Below are positions 45,565 to 55,524 of a stretch of DNA of 64,000 nucleotides, piece by piece. This DNA comes from an uncultured Clostridia bacterium (GTDB taxonomy: Bacteria > Bacillota > Clostridia > Christensenellales > Borkfalkiaceae): contig CASDOP010000012.1 of assembly GCA_949282385.1 (NCBI GenBank), forward strand, positions 1-64,000, written 5' to 3'. A program made the position numbers and the translations under genes. The first letter of the stretch is position 1, and every line of letters begins with the position of its first letter. The notes under the pieces were generated by a model, which did no database searches, was not told the origin of the DNA, and worked only from the letters and a program-made list of their open reading frames with translations.

Positions 45565-45590
45565 GCGCGGCGGAGGTAACTCCGCCGCGC
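45565..45590 (-). terminator. Terminator of the small gene at 45608
   Basis: GCGCGGCGGAG / CTCCGCCGCGC with loop GTAA, just downstream of the stop on the minus strand. Confidence 0.7.
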
Positions 45591-45607
45591 GGTTTGATTG
45601 AGTGGTT

Positions 45608-45847
45608 TTACGCCTCTTTTGTAACGGCAATCCTAAACTTCTGGCCGCTAGTGGTCTGATATGTAAGAGCGGTTTTATCACAAGAAATGGTGCCGACAAA
45701 GTATTCGTCTAAAAGGGGCTTCAAGCTATAAAGAATATCCTCCGGCGTTACTCTTTCATTGGCGGCTTCTTTGCTCTCGGCCTTGATTTTATCATTAGTT
45801 TGCGACACAACTTCTGTGCAAAGTTGATTTTTTGACAGGTTTTTCAT
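45608..45847 (-). CDS. Small hypothetical protein
   Basis: 79 residues from the ATG at 45847 (GAGG ribosome site); a GTG at 45859 would add four. Sequence MKNLSKNQLCTEVVSQTNDK ... ERVTPEDILYSLKPLLDEYF ... YQTTSGQKFRIAVTKEA: acidic helix then a beta end. No family recognised. It is divergent from the double-HTH regulator at 45984 and shares its control region. Confidence 0.6.
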   Translation of the reverse strand: MKNLSKNQLCTEVVSQTNDKIKAESKEAANERVTPEDILYSLKPLLDEYFVGTISCDKTALTYQTTSGQKFRIAVTKEA

Positions 45848-45902
45848 AACGTACCTCACTTAAAATTTTTTCTACAATAGCGCGCACTTATTGTGTGCCT
45901 AT

Positions 45903-45948
45903 ATTATACCCCTGTGTCTGACCATAGCACAAATGAATTTGGTCAGAC
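45903..45948. promoter_or_regulatory. Shared control region with inverted repeat
   Basis: GTCTGACCA (45916-45924) and TGGTCAGAC (45940-45948) form a 9-bp inverted repeat with a 15-base gap. ATTATA at 45903-45908 reads as TATAAT on the minus strand, a -10 box for the small gene. The repeat is the likely operator of the neighbouring regulator. Confidence 0.6.
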
Positions 45949-45983
45949 TGTGGGATAATATTTTGTCGAAGGGGGACTACTTT

Positions 45984-46424
45984 ATGGATATTTTGTCGAA
46001 ACTGTCTGAACGCCTCAACGACCTGATGAACGAAGCTGAAATAAAAACGCCTGAACTATCCGAGAAAACAGGCATTGACCAGTCGGCAATAGCCAGAATT
46101 TTAAGAGCGGAACGCATGCCTTCTTTAAATTCGCTTACAATAATAGCTGATTTCTTCCACTGTTCCACAGACTATCTGCTAGGATTAAGCGATACACTCG
46201 ACGAAAAGACATTTGCTAAACGCCCTCCTTTTAGCGAACAACTTACATTTTTATTAAAGCATTTCAATATATCCAAATACCGCCTTGAAAAAGAAACAAG
46301 ATTGACGGAAGAAACGGTCAACCGATGGCATAAAGGTAAATATGAGCCAACGGTTGAAAGCCTTGTGCGTCTTGCCAAATACTTCGACTGTTCGACGGAT
46401 TTCATTTTAGGCAGAGAAAATTAA
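45984..46424 (+). CDS. Regulator with two tandem XRE helix-turn-helix domains
   Basis: 146 residues from the ATG at 45984, with AAGGGGGA upstream. Domain 1 (about 5-65): AEIKTPELSEKTGIDQSAIA, RILRAERMPSLNSL, FFHCSTDYLLGLSD. Domain 2 (about 80-145): FNISKYRLEKETRLTEETVN, RWHKGKYEPTVESL, YFDCSTDFILGREN. The two are clear homologues, so one chain can bind a whole two-fold operator, matching the inverted repeat upstream. A phage-type or element-control repressor is likely. Confidence 0.83.
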   Translation: MDILSKLSERLNDLMNEAEIKTPELSEKTGIDQSAIARILRAERMPSLNSLTIIADFFHCSTDYLLGLSDTLDEKTFAKRPPFSEQLTFLLKHFNISKYRLEKETRLTEETVNRWHKGKYEPTVESLVRLAKYFDCSTDFILGREN

Positions 46425-46433
46425 ACAAAAAGT

Positions 46434-46464
46434 AAAGACGAGAGGCAATCCGCTTCCCGTCTTT
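46434..46464 (+). terminator. Terminator of the regulator gene
   Basis: AAAGACG / CGTCTTT stem with an irregular GC-rich inner part, followed by ATTATATT. Confidence 0.6.
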
Positions 46465-46966
46465 ATTATATTATTATCCTATATCACTACATCTTAATTA
46501 ACTTAACTTTTGAAAAACTAAAGAAACACATTAATATGAGTTCGGCACTAACATCAAAGACATTGAGCATCTCAAATTAACTGTAATATTTGTAGAAATA
46601 AAAAAATATTTTTATACCAAAATCAGACTTAATGCTATCCGTGCTACAAAGCGACGCTCCATGAGACATCATAATGCATACATAAATACTATATTTTGAA
46701 AAATTTTCATGACCTTTTAACTTATGTGTTATGAAACAAATAAATGTGGACGCCTCTCAACGCCGCATCGATTTTACCTGGTTTACCGTATCTATACTGA
46801 TTTTTATCTACAAGTAACTTTTGAAACTGAGGTTACGCATAAAAAAATTTTATTAGTCTTTTGTCAATTATCCCAAATATGGCATTCCGAAATAAAAATA
46901 TATATTAAAAATTCACGATGTGAATTGACTTCATAAGCCAAAATCTATATAATAAAGTGGATAGAC
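46465..46966. other. AT-rich intergenic stretch
   Basis: About 500 bases with no credible gene or known element; the short open frames here lack ribosome sites. Confidence 0.4.
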
Positions 46967-46981
46967 TTGGAGGCATACGCT

Positions 46982-49795
46982 ATGGATAATCTTACCATTT
47001 TAAACTACATGGGAAGCAAAAAAAATCTTATTGAGTTCATCCATAGTAAGATCTCAACATTCATAACCGAAAATGATACTTTATTGGATATATTTGCGGG
47101 CACGTGCACTGTTGGTTATAGTTATAAAAGGTCAAATATTGTTTATGCAAATGATAGTGAAAAATATGCTGCAATTATTTCTGCAGCATTATTGGGCAAC
47201 CCAATAAGCAAAATCACTATTACTCGCTTTTTATCTATATTTAATGAACAATATCAATTAATCTATAATAACCATAAAGCCGATATAGACCACGAAAGAC
47301 ATTATATCAACAAGAACGATATTGATAATTTAATCAAATTGTATTCATCTTATAAAACAATTTGGAATGATAAAAATTACAACTTAAATAGCACCCTATT
47401 TATCTCATATTATGCTTCAAACTATTTTAGCATTCAACAAGCTGCAGAAATAGATGCTATTCGCCTATCTATTGATAGCATTACGGATAAGAACGACATT
47501 AATATTCTTTTTGCTTGCCTTTTTTATGCCATGAAAGAGTGTGTATTTGCGAAAGATGGACACATGGCTCAACCGCTAGAAATAGAAAAAAATAAACAAC
47601 GATTACTTTCACAACGAAAGAAATCTATTATATCATTTTTTAAAACTAAGTTGGACGATTTCTTGCCACCTAACTTTGCCCCCCACAAAGGTGCAATAAA
47701 TAGAAATAAAACTTATAACCTCGATTTCGAAGAATTATTAGAAAATGAAGAAATAAAAAAGGAGGTCTCGGTAATTTACGCTGATCCTCCTTATACAGAC
47801 ATGCAGTATTCCAGATACTACCACCTATTAAATACTGTAATTGATAATCACTTTTCTACCCCTACGAAACTAAATAATGTATATACGAAAGGACTATATC
47901 TAAATAATAGATATCAATCAAAATTAAGCCAAAAGAATTCTTGCTTAAATCAAATGGAAAAACTTATTAGTTTTTCCAGTAAGTATAACAAGACCCTAAT
48001 TATAAGTTTTGGATACCCTCAAAATACTGAAGAACAAAAAACCGATAGATATGTATTAGATATCACGTCACTAATATCAAAATGCAAAGAATATTATGGT
48101 GATAACTGCGTAAAGGTAGAAATGGTCCCTTACGAGCATTCCAACAATAGAAACTCAACAACAAAACATGTTATTGAGTATTTAATTATTTGCAAAAAAG
48201 ACCGTCTGTCTCCCACAAAAATAGAACGTATTAAAGAACAATTAAAAAGCATAATTCCTTCAAAAAACAATCCAATCTATAATTCTCATATATACTGGTC
48301 ACAAAAACCTTATAATATATGCGACTTATTGATTGAAACTTTTTCAAACAAAGGCGATACTATATTTGATCCATTCCTAGGATCTGGCGTTACTTTGCTT
48401 GAGGCAGTTAAAGATAAATATAGTAGGTATGCTATCGGCTGTGAAATAAATGAAGCCCCTATAACAATAGTAAAAACACTATTAAAAAATTATAGCTTAG
48501 ACTCATACAAAAAAGATTCTTCGGTTTTAATCTCTGAACTAAAAAATTTAAATCATTACTATCTAACACAATGCCCCAACTGCGGTACACAAAGCATTAT
48601 AAACTCGGTATTATTTGATCTTCCTGAAAGGAAGACCGCCGCACAATTAAAGAAGATCTCACTAATATGTCCGAAATGCAAAAAAGTTGATAAAATACCT
48701 GATGCTATTGACATTGAAAAATTTAATTATTCATATGCAATAAATAATATTATTAATGAACGTTTGCATGAAAATACCAGGTTGGCGGTTTATAAGGACG
48801 AACATATAAGCGATATATTTACTTCGAGAAATTTTAAAGTTATTGATGAAGTCTTAGAACTTATAGAAAATCATAATGAGTTCAAAGATGTTTATAAGTA
48901 TATTCTAATGTCCGTTTTGCATCTTTGTAAAATTACTGATACACATTCAAACAGCCAATGGCCGTTATGGATACCAAAAAAAGATTGTATAGAAAAAAAT
49001 GTAATATTACTTTTATGTAACAGGATAGATAAATTTAAATCTACGATTGAATATATTGAAGAAAATTATTCATCGTCAAAACATTACTTACTTTTACAAA
49101 AAGGCAGCCAGCATATAACAGAGGACGATATACCTGACAATAGCGTCAATTTAATAATAACTGACCCACCTTATTTAGGGCAAGTGGCTTATTCGGAATA
49201 CATGCAATTATACAAACCATTTTTAGGTTTGGATTTCAACCTTGAAGATGAAATAATAGTGATGAATTCAGCTGAACGGCAAAAGACAGAACCAGAATAT
49301 TTTAAATCTCTTGACAGCGTCTTTGCCATTTGCGATAAAAAAATGATCGCTGGTGGTTATTTTTGTATGTATTTCCATGATTGCAATTTGAATGTTTGGA
49401 GTAATTTAATTAAGATAATGCAAAAAAATCACTTCAAATATCTAACTCAGATTCATATAAACAAGACAGTTACGCTAAAAAATATTATCAGCCCCAAAAA
49501 ATCTTTAAGTGGTGATGCTGTATTAATTTTTATTAAAGAGCAGTTTGAGTTTGATGAGTTAACGGCAACGGAGAGCTTCGATGAAATTGAAGCAAATATA
49601 GTTCAGCATGTTAAACACATTATTCAACAAAAAGGCCCTCAATCAACTCCTGAATTATATGATGACGGTTTAATCGAATACCTTATTTATAATGGATGGT
49701 TGGATAAAATTTCTCAAAAATATAAGACCCTTGTAGATATCTTCGAAAAATATTTAATTTGGAATAATTCTACAAACAAATGGGAATGTCATTAA
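46982..49795 (+). CDS. Double DNA adenine methyltransferase
   Basis: 937 residues from the ATG at 46982, with TTGGAGG nine bases upstream. Module 1 (about 1-400) is Dam/D12-like: ILNYMGSKKNLIEFI, motif I LLDIFAGTCTVGYSYK, motif IV VIYADPPYTDMQYSRYYH. Module 2 (about 430-880): IFDPFLGSGVTLLEAVKD (motif I) and, after a zinc ribbon (CPNCGT, CPKCKK), LIITDPPYLGQVAYSEYMQL (motif IV). Both catalytic DPPY motifs are intact, so the protein may modify both strands of an asymmetric site. It is convergent with the restriction genes at 49835-54609 and probably protects against one of them. Confidence 0.87.
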   Translation: MDNLTILNYMGSKKNLIEFIHSKISTFITENDTLLDIFAGTCTVGYSYKRSNIVYANDSEKYAAIISAALLGNPISKITITRFLSIFNEQYQLIYNNHKADIDHERHYINKNDIDNLIKLYSSYKTIWNDKNYNLNSTLFISYYASNYFSIQQAAEIDAIRLSIDSITDKNDINILFACLFYAMKECVFAKDGHMAQPLEIEKNKQRLLSQRKKSIISFFKTKLDDFLPPNFAPHKGAINRNKTYNLDFEELLENEEIKKEVSVIYADPPYTDMQYSRYYHLLNTVIDNHFSTPTKLNNVYTKGLYLNNRYQSKLSQKNSCLNQMEKLISFSSKYNKTLIISFGYPQNTEEQKTDRYVLDITSLISKCKEYYGDNCVKVEMVPYEHSNNRNSTTKHVIEYLIICKKDRLSPTKIERIKEQLKSIIPSKNNPIYNSHIYWSQKPYNICDLLIETFSNKGDTIFDPFLGSGVTLLEAVKDKYSRYAIGCEINEAPITIVKTLLKNYSLDSYKKDSSVLISELKNLNHYYLTQCPNCGTQSIINSVLFDLPERKTAAQLKKISLICPKCKKVDKIPDAIDIEKFNYSYAINNIINERLHENTRLAVYKDEHISDIFTSRNFKVIDEVLELIENHNEFKDVYKYILMSVLHLCKITDTHSNSQWPLWIPKKDCIEKNVILLLCNRIDKFKSTIEYIEENYSSSKHYLLLQKGSQHITEDDIPDNSVNLIITDPPYLGQVAYSEYMQLYKPFLGLDFNLEDEIIVMNSAERQKTEPEYFKSLDSVFAICDKKMIAGGYFCMYFHDCNLNVWSNLIKIMQKNHFKYLTQIHINKTVTLKNIISPKKSLSGDAVLIFIKEQFEFDELTATESFDEIEANIVQHVKHIIQQKGPQSTPELYDDGLIEYLIYNGWLDKISQKYKTLVDIFEKYLIWNNSTNKWECH

Positions 49796-49799
49796 ACAT

Positions 49800-49831
49800 C
49801 TACCCCGCCGATAAATTTACCGGCGGGGTAG
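49800..49831. terminator. Bidirectional terminator
   Basis: CTACCCCGCCG / CGGCGGGGTAG between two convergent genes. Confidence 0.8.
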
Positions 49832-49834
49832 ACT

Positions 49835-52120
49835 TTATTCTGGAACATATATAGTAACTAAGTCTAACGGAAACTGCAAAGCTTTCAAAAAATCTTTTGC
49901 GTAACTAAATATATCATTACTGCTTAAATTCGTTTCCAAATAAACTTTATCCTTTATAATTTCAAAAGGATTGACTAATTTACTTCTATCCCATGTCAAC
50001 ATGATCCTTTTATGCGTTTTCCATCCATCTTCTGCCATTTTTAATATTTGTTGCTCAAACCTTTGTTGTCCATTATCTTCAAACTGATATAAATATGTAA
50101 CAAGTTTAATTAAAATGTCCTTGTTATGTGCAATTTCATAGGTGGTGTCAAATATTGTTAAACTTTGAACCTTAATTCCCTTCAAATCAATACTGTCTTT
50201 TGAAAAATCAAAGTTTCCTGTAATTCTACTTCTATTCTTTACTGAATTAGTTCCTCCGTTATATGCATAATTATCCGGCAATTTTTCAAATGACAAAAAA
50301 TTATCCATAATAAATTTAGCAATAATTTTTGTTCTTTCTTTAAGTGCACTAAATGTACAAAAATTCACTTCTGAAGTATTTCCTCTAGAGGAGTTACCAT
50401 CTCTCCCTTTTAATCTTAAATTGCCAGCCGTATTCAATATGACACATTCGAAATCATCATATTCCATACCGTCATGCACCAATTCTTCAGGGAAATCATG
50501 TCCAGGCTTTAACTTTAAATTATTACCTAACTTGTAATACTTTAAATTTCCATCATTTATATTTGGAGTTCGGTTCATTATGTGATCCAACGAATAAGAC
50601 CCTCCAAACGTTGAAAACTTTGCAAACGCCTCATCCCATGAAAGTTTAAAATTACTATTGGTGTTATCTTCAGAAACCCTAGATTCATAAAATGATATTA
50701 ATGCGGCACCAAGAATTTTATTTTTGTTAAATAAATCAATCTTTGTTAATGATGTTTCAATATCAATAGATCTTAACCCTGATGTTTGCATTTTTGACAT
50801 TATTCTATATAATATCAAATTTCTATCAATTTTATTTTTCGAATAAATGTCTTCAAAAATTGTTCTATATACATCAATAATATCTTTACTATCTTTTTGA
50901 GATATTGTTTCAAAGGATATCGTCATCTTTATTATTTCTATAAAAATGTCAATAGCTTCATCCTTCTTCAGTTCACCTCTGCCCTTATCATATTCGGATA
51001 GCGTTCTAAAAAACAATGCACGTGGATGTTCATATTTAGCTTTTACATATACAGCAAAGTAGAATTTTAATTTGTTTGAAGATAAGATTTGGTTGCACAA
51101 CTCAACATCAAATAATGCTTTATAATTATTAACTTTTTCTGTAAGACTATTTATTAATTCTTTAAAAGCATCGCCTACATCTGAGACATTAAACACTTCA
51201 CACATTATATTATCTAATGTCTTGAAATTTAAATATGAAATATTTTGTGTGTAATATTTTATATATGCTCTTATGTATGTTTTTAAATAACCATACAAGT
51301 CATCTTTTGTATTTATTATTAGGTCGCCCCATTTTGCCAAATATACTTTATGGTCTTTTTCCTTAATTTTTGAAAATATGTAAGTCTTTATAAGATCAAT
51401 TTCCTCAAGCTTCTTTCCTTTGCTATTAATTGATTCGAATATTGAAAATGCCTTAACCTCAGTACCATTTGGCACAATGCCTATAAGATATACTCTAGTT
51501 AAAATAAAATTCGCAAACAACAAAAGATCTTTGGCTACCTTGTAATCTTTAGTCAAATAATCATATAAAGTTATAAAATTTGTCTTAATATTTTCTTCTG
51601 CCTGACTAACAGAATGATACTGGGTAATAAATTGCCTTATATTTTCTGGACTATTATATGCCATATCAAGAATTCTATTAAAAAATTCTTTATCTATACC
51701 CCCTAATGTCAACCTACACTTATCACATCTAGGCATATCCGATGCATCTAATTCCCATAACGCAGCTTGCAACTTTATAAATATTCTATCACTCATCGAT
51801 GAATCCAGTTCAACGGATTTAGCATATAACGCCAAAATCAGCAATGTAAATGTTGCTATACGCTGCTGTCCATCAATAATATCAAACTCACCTAATCTTT
51901 GCGAGTAAAGAATAATATTACCAACATATAATCCAGATAAATATTTATTATTATCATCCAAACTTTGATGCTCTTTATATGCTTCACAAATATCATAATA
52001 CAAGTTTTCTGTCTGCTCTGTTTGCCAAGAATATGGTCTTTGATAAACAGGAACATTGTAACTATAATCAAAAAGTTGTTTAATAGACCAAACATGTGTC
52101 TCTAAAAATTCTTCAGCCAT
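49835..52120 (-). CDS. GmrSD-like DUF262/DUF1524 restriction protein
   Basis: 761 residues from the ATG at 52120 (AAGGTAAG ribosome site). DUF262 motifs: VPVYQRPYSWQ, FDIIDGQQRIATFTLL, FESINSKGKKLEEIDLIKTY. C-terminal DUF1524 His-Me nuclease motifs: SYSLDHIMNRTPN and NTAGNLRLKGRDGNSSRGN. In type IV GmrSD enzymes the first domain binds and hydrolyses nucleotide and the second cuts modified DNA. It is third in the regulator-methylase/nuclease-GmrSD operon. Confidence 0.87.
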   Translation of the reverse strand: MAEEFLETHVWSIKQLFDYSYNVPVYQRPYSWQTEQTENLYYDICEAYKEHQSLDDNNKYLSGLYVGNIILYSQRLGEFDIIDGQQRIATFTLLILALYAKSVELDSSMSDRIFIKLQAALWELDASDMPRCDKCRLTLGGIDKEFFNRILDMAYNSPENIRQFITQYHSVSQAEENIKTNFITLYDYLTKDYKVAKDLLLFANFILTRVYLIGIVPNGTEVKAFSIFESINSKGKKLEEIDLIKTYIFSKIKEKDHKVYLAKWGDLIINTKDDLYGYLKTYIRAYIKYYTQNISYLNFKTLDNIMCEVFNVSDVGDAFKELINSLTEKVNNYKALFDVELCNQILSSNKLKFYFAVYVKAKYEHPRALFFRTLSEYDKGRGELKKDEAIDIFIEIIKMTISFETISQKDSKDIIDVYRTIFEDIYSKNKIDRNLILYRIMSKMQTSGLRSIDIETSLTKIDLFNKNKILGAALISFYESRVSEDNTNSNFKLSWDEAFAKFSTFGGSYSLDHIMNRTPNINDGNLKYYKLGNNLKLKPGHDFPEELVHDGMEYDDFECVILNTAGNLRLKGRDGNSSRGNTSEVNFCTFSALKERTKIIAKFIMDNFLSFEKLPDNYAYNGGTNSVKNRSRITGNFDFSKDSIDLKGIKVQSLTIFDTTYEIAHNKDILIKLVTYLYQFEDNGQQRFEQQILKMAEDGWKTHKRIMLTWDRSKLVNPFEIIKDKVYLETNLSSNDIFSYAKDFLKALQFPLDLVTIYVPE

Positions 52121-52188
52121 AATCTTACCTTTATAAATGTTAATTATTTCAATTGACAAACAACTTTAATCCAAAATTAAAACTCAGT

Positions 52189-54609
52189 CTAATTATTATC
52201 ATAATTTACCATATAATATTTCCCAGGAAAATATATAGCCAACTGTTCTAATAACTCTTTACCATTAATAATTTCAACACCTGTAGAAAATGATTCTTTT
52301 TTCGCGTCAGGAGTATAATCAGAAGTTGTAATACAAATAGCATGGGGGATATTTAATTGAATCATCATACTATGCAGTCGCTGAATAGGAGTTCCACTAA
52401 CGTTACTTAACCAGCGCTTACATTGAACCAAATATTTTTCCTCAACGCCATCAACTACCTTTTTAGCAATAATATCAACTCCTCGATCACCAGCCTGTCC
52501 AGTAATAGCAATATCAAAAAAGCCTTTCTTCTCTAATAACTCCGCAGTTAGTTTTTCAAACTCACTGCCGTTCAGAGTTGACAGTTCTATTGATTCCTCG
52601 GTAGTCTTTTGATTCTTATAAATTCGCATTGTATACTTCTGCGAATCATCTATATTACAATATTGAGCTAATAATGTTTTAATCTGCTGTTCATGATCGG
52701 ACGATTCCACAATTTGAGTCAATGTAGCGCTATTACCATTAAACAACCGCACAATTATTTCAGAATATAAGTCCTCCAATGTAAATCCTTTATCTTTATC
52801 AAAACTTCTAATAATAACTGGAACAACATCATAAAGTTTTGTAAAAAGTGCAGTATTATCTTCAACATCTAAATAAAGTTTGCTAGGATTAATACATACA
52901 AGAGAATTATCTAGCACATGGAAATTTTTTCTGATAATACTTTCAACCTTTAAAATAACATCATCAGTTTTTTCGATACCAAAAGTTCGGTTTAAGTAAT
53001 TAATAACTAAAATTACACTTTCGGTAAGCATAATCCCTGCAGCATCAGATTTTTTTATTTGATTATATAAAAATTTAATTATGCGGAAGCCAATATCTTC
53101 ATCCCCAACGTACCAGTAAGCTTCATCTGGATCAAGCTTTTCAAAAAAGACAATTAACTCATTCGCTAATGTATTTTTTCTTGCTGCCTGTTTCCTAAGT
53201 GTTGGATCTTTTTTATCTATACAATATTTATCAACGAGCTCAAACCCATTTTTTCTAGCATATTTTACATATTCGGCAAAAACAGATATATATTTCTTAG
53301 CACCAAGTTTAATATGCATAACTATTAAGCCTTTAGGCTTTAATGCTTTATTAAACGAATCAAACATTTTATCTAGATCATGATAATACTGGATAAGACC
53401 TGATTTATTAATTCGTGATGGAGCATTTGTAACAACTATTTCGTCATTAAGCATTTGCTTAGTAAGTCCAAATCTATTTTTGTAATAAAATATATTTAGC
53501 CAATCCCTATATAACTGCGAACGTTCTAAGTATGCAACTTGATCAGTATAAGGCGGATCAGTATATATAATATCAATTGCTCCTGCAAACTTTTTTAAAA
53601 AATCTTCATAATTTTCATTTTCGAGATACATCTTTCCGTTAATATCAGATATGGTGTCATACTGCTGCTTAGAATATTCATTCTTAAATTGACAAAAGGC
53701 CTGGACTTTGCTCTCAAATATTTCCCATACATTCTTTTCTTGCGCCTGTTTGCGCATAACCTGATATATATATTCGGAGCCAGAGCCATATTGACAAATG
53801 CGCGCTAAGGTAAGAGAAGCTACTAAACAATGTTCAAGGACATCTCTTTCCTTTGACGCAGGTAATTTCAATATTTCTTTTTGGAGTAAAAGTAATCCAT
53901 ACTGCGCCCTGTGGGTGAAGTTTCTATTATACTTATTAGCCCCAGATGAAGAAGTAATATTTATTCTACTATTTTCAATAAGTCTATGCGAAGGAAAATC
54001 CGAAACTTCTAGTTTTTCACATTCCTTTATTTTTTGTTCATCAATAATTTGGAACACCTTCTTTTTACTGTGGCACTTTGGACATTCGCTTACCATTACA
54101 ATAGTTTCATTGTTTACAATATCACGATGAGGTGTTGGATTATAGTACTCAGGTTGTGAAAATCCATTTTCTCCCTCAGGATCAAAATGCAACTTACTAA
54201 TATAATTCTTTATACCGCAACACTTTGTTGCATACAATTCCATAATTTCTGAACGACAGTTTTCTTTAATCGTTTTAAAATAGTCAAGTAATTTAGCAAA
54301 ATCTATTTTTGTAAATAACACTTTGACCACATCAAAAGTATAATTATCAATATCGCAGCCAATAAATTTAATATCATTTTCAGCTGCAGCTAACCCAAAT
54401 GCATTAGACCCAAAAAATGGATCACATACGACACTATTTTTTTTAGCAATCTTCCCAATAATTTTTGATGCTATATTCGAAGATTTTCTCCCTTTAAAAT
54501 TGAAAGTGTGAGTACATGTATTACTTACACTATTTTCAGCATCATGAATTGCTAAAATAGCATCTCTAACTTTCTGCTTAGTAGAAGTATTATTCATTAC
54601 ATTTTCCAT
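52189..54609 (-). CDS. DNA methyltransferase fused to an Mrr-like nuclease
   Basis: 806 residues. Methyltransferase half: SVVCDPFFGSNAFGLAAAEN (motif I), a zinc pair CPKCHSKKK, and IIYTDPPYTDQVAYLERSQL (motif IV). The last about 140 residues are an Mrr-type PD-(D/E)xK nuclease: LNGSEFEKLTAELLEKKGFF, GQAGDRGVDIIAKK, KYLVQCKRW (D, QxK). One chain therefore can methylate and cut, as in type IIG enzymes. It starts 13 bases after the regulator gene. The methyltransferase half resembles module 2 of the double methyltransferase at 46982. Confidence 0.87.
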   Translation of the reverse strand: MENVMNNTSTKQKVRDAILAIHDAENSVSNTCTHTFNFKGRKSSNIASKIIGKIAKKNSVVCDPFFGSNAFGLAAAENDIKFIGCDIDNYTFDVVKVLFTKIDFAKLLDYFKTIKENCRSEIMELYATKCCGIKNYISKLHFDPEGENGFSQPEYYNPTPHRDIVNNETIVMVSECPKCHSKKKVFQIIDEQKIKECEKLEVSDFPSHRLIENSRINITSSSGANKYNRNFTHRAQYGLLLLQKEILKLPASKERDVLEHCLVASLTLARICQYGSGSEYIYQVMRKQAQEKNVWEIFESKVQAFCQFKNEYSKQQYDTISDINGKMYLENENYEDFLKKFAGAIDIIYTDPPYTDQVAYLERSQLYRDWLNIFYYKNRFGLTKQMLNDEIVVTNAPSRINKSGLIQYYHDLDKMFDSFNKALKPKGLIVMHIKLGAKKYISVFAEYVKYARKNGFELVDKYCIDKKDPTLRKQAARKNTLANELIVFFEKLDPDEAYWYVGDEDIGFRIIKFLYNQIKKSDAAGIMLTESVILVINYLNRTFGIEKTDDVILKVESIIRKNFHVLDNSLVCINPSKLYLDVEDNTALFTKLYDVVPVIIRSFDKDKGFTLEDLYSEIIVRLFNGNSATLTQIVESSDHEQQIKTLLAQYCNIDDSQKYTMRIYKNQKTTEESIELSTLNGSEFEKLTAELLEKKGFFDIAITGQAGDRGVDIIAKKVVDGVEEKYLVQCKRWLSNVSGTPIQRLHSMMIQLNIPHAICITTSDYTPDAKKESFSTGVEIINGKELLEQLAIYFPGKYYMVNYDNN

Positions 54610-54622
54610 AACTAGCCCACCC

Positions 54623-55117
54623 TTATCTTAATAATTTAAATGTTTCTACGCCAAAACACTTAGCTATATAGTCTAATTTTTGAACAGGTATTTGTCTTCC
54701 ATTTTTTCTACGCTTATAAGACTTTAACGCATCAATTGATATGATGTCCCCATCAACAAACCTTGCCGGCAGAACATTACCATTATTTAAAAAATCTAAT
54801 ATTTCCGCCTCATTTAATAATTGTCTCTGATTACAAAGCGTTAAAAAATTCTTCATGAAAATCTTATGTGACGAATTATATTCAAAATATGGTGTTATAA
54901 AGCTTGTATTAGCTTCAAACAAATCTGAAGTATGAACACCTAATTTATCACAAAATGAATCTAATAGTTTTAATCTCGGATATGTTTTCCTCTGATGCCA
55001 AGATTTTAATGTCGATAAACAAATTCCAGTTAGTTGTGATAGCTCTTTTAAAGATAAGACCTTAATCACCTGCAATCGCGTAATATTATCCGCAATAATT
55101 TTACGACTATCATCCAT
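54623..55117 (-). CDS. HTH regulator of the restriction operon
   Basis: 164 residues from the ATG at 55117 (GAGGG ribosome site). An XRE-like helix-turn-helix near the front: LSLKELSQLTGICLSTLKSW, HQRKTYPRLKLLDSFCDKLG. A second related segment is near the end (ISIDALKSYKRRKNGRQIPV, QKLDYIAKCFGVETF). It precedes the methyltransferase/nuclease gene and probably acts as its controller. Confidence 0.8.
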   Translation of the reverse strand: MDDSRKIIADNITRLQVIKVLSLKELSQLTGICLSTLKSWHQRKTYPRLKLLDSFCDKLGVHTSDLFEANTSFITPYFEYNSSHKIFMKNFLTLCNQRQLLNEAEILDFLNNGNVLPARFVDGDIISIDALKSYKRRKNGRQIPVQKLDYIAKCFGVETFKLLR

Positions 55118-55524
55118 GATTACCCTCATTGCCATATCAATCTTTACACTGTTATTTTAGCACTTAATTGATTTGTGTTAAATGTACTCTAAATATCTTT
55201 TTTTATTGTAAAACGCTATGGTTTTGTAAAAATGAAAAATAAACAATCGAATATTAGACCTGTTATAATAGCTCGAAATTTTACTTGAACATTATTTTAC
55301 ATATTGTTTTATAACCCAATAAAGCAACCTTTATAAAATAACAAAAAAGCCCTATAAAAGAATGACTTGAAATAGTCATTCTTTTATAGGACTAGTGATT
55401 TGTCTATAAATATATTTAAATACTTAGATTATAGCGAAAACAGATTACAACAACTTTTGCAATTCATTTTACTGTCTGCTTCTATTCAAATGACAGTTAC
55501 AGCATCGATATTACGGGGCTGGTT
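55118..55524. other. Intergenic stretch with a strong hairpin
   Basis: AT-rich control region of the restriction operon plus the hairpin at 55351. No gene seen. Confidence 0.45.
55351..55390. terminator. Perfect 17-bp hairpin
   Basis: CCTATAAAAGAATGACT / AGTCATTCTTTTATAGG with loop TGAAAT. It lies between two minus-strand genes and probably terminates the one at 55525. Confidence 0.65.

Noticed and set aside
49835..55117. A BREX or DISARM system
   Set aside because: There are methyltransferases and nucleases but no PglZ, BrxC, DrmA/B or related signature genes.
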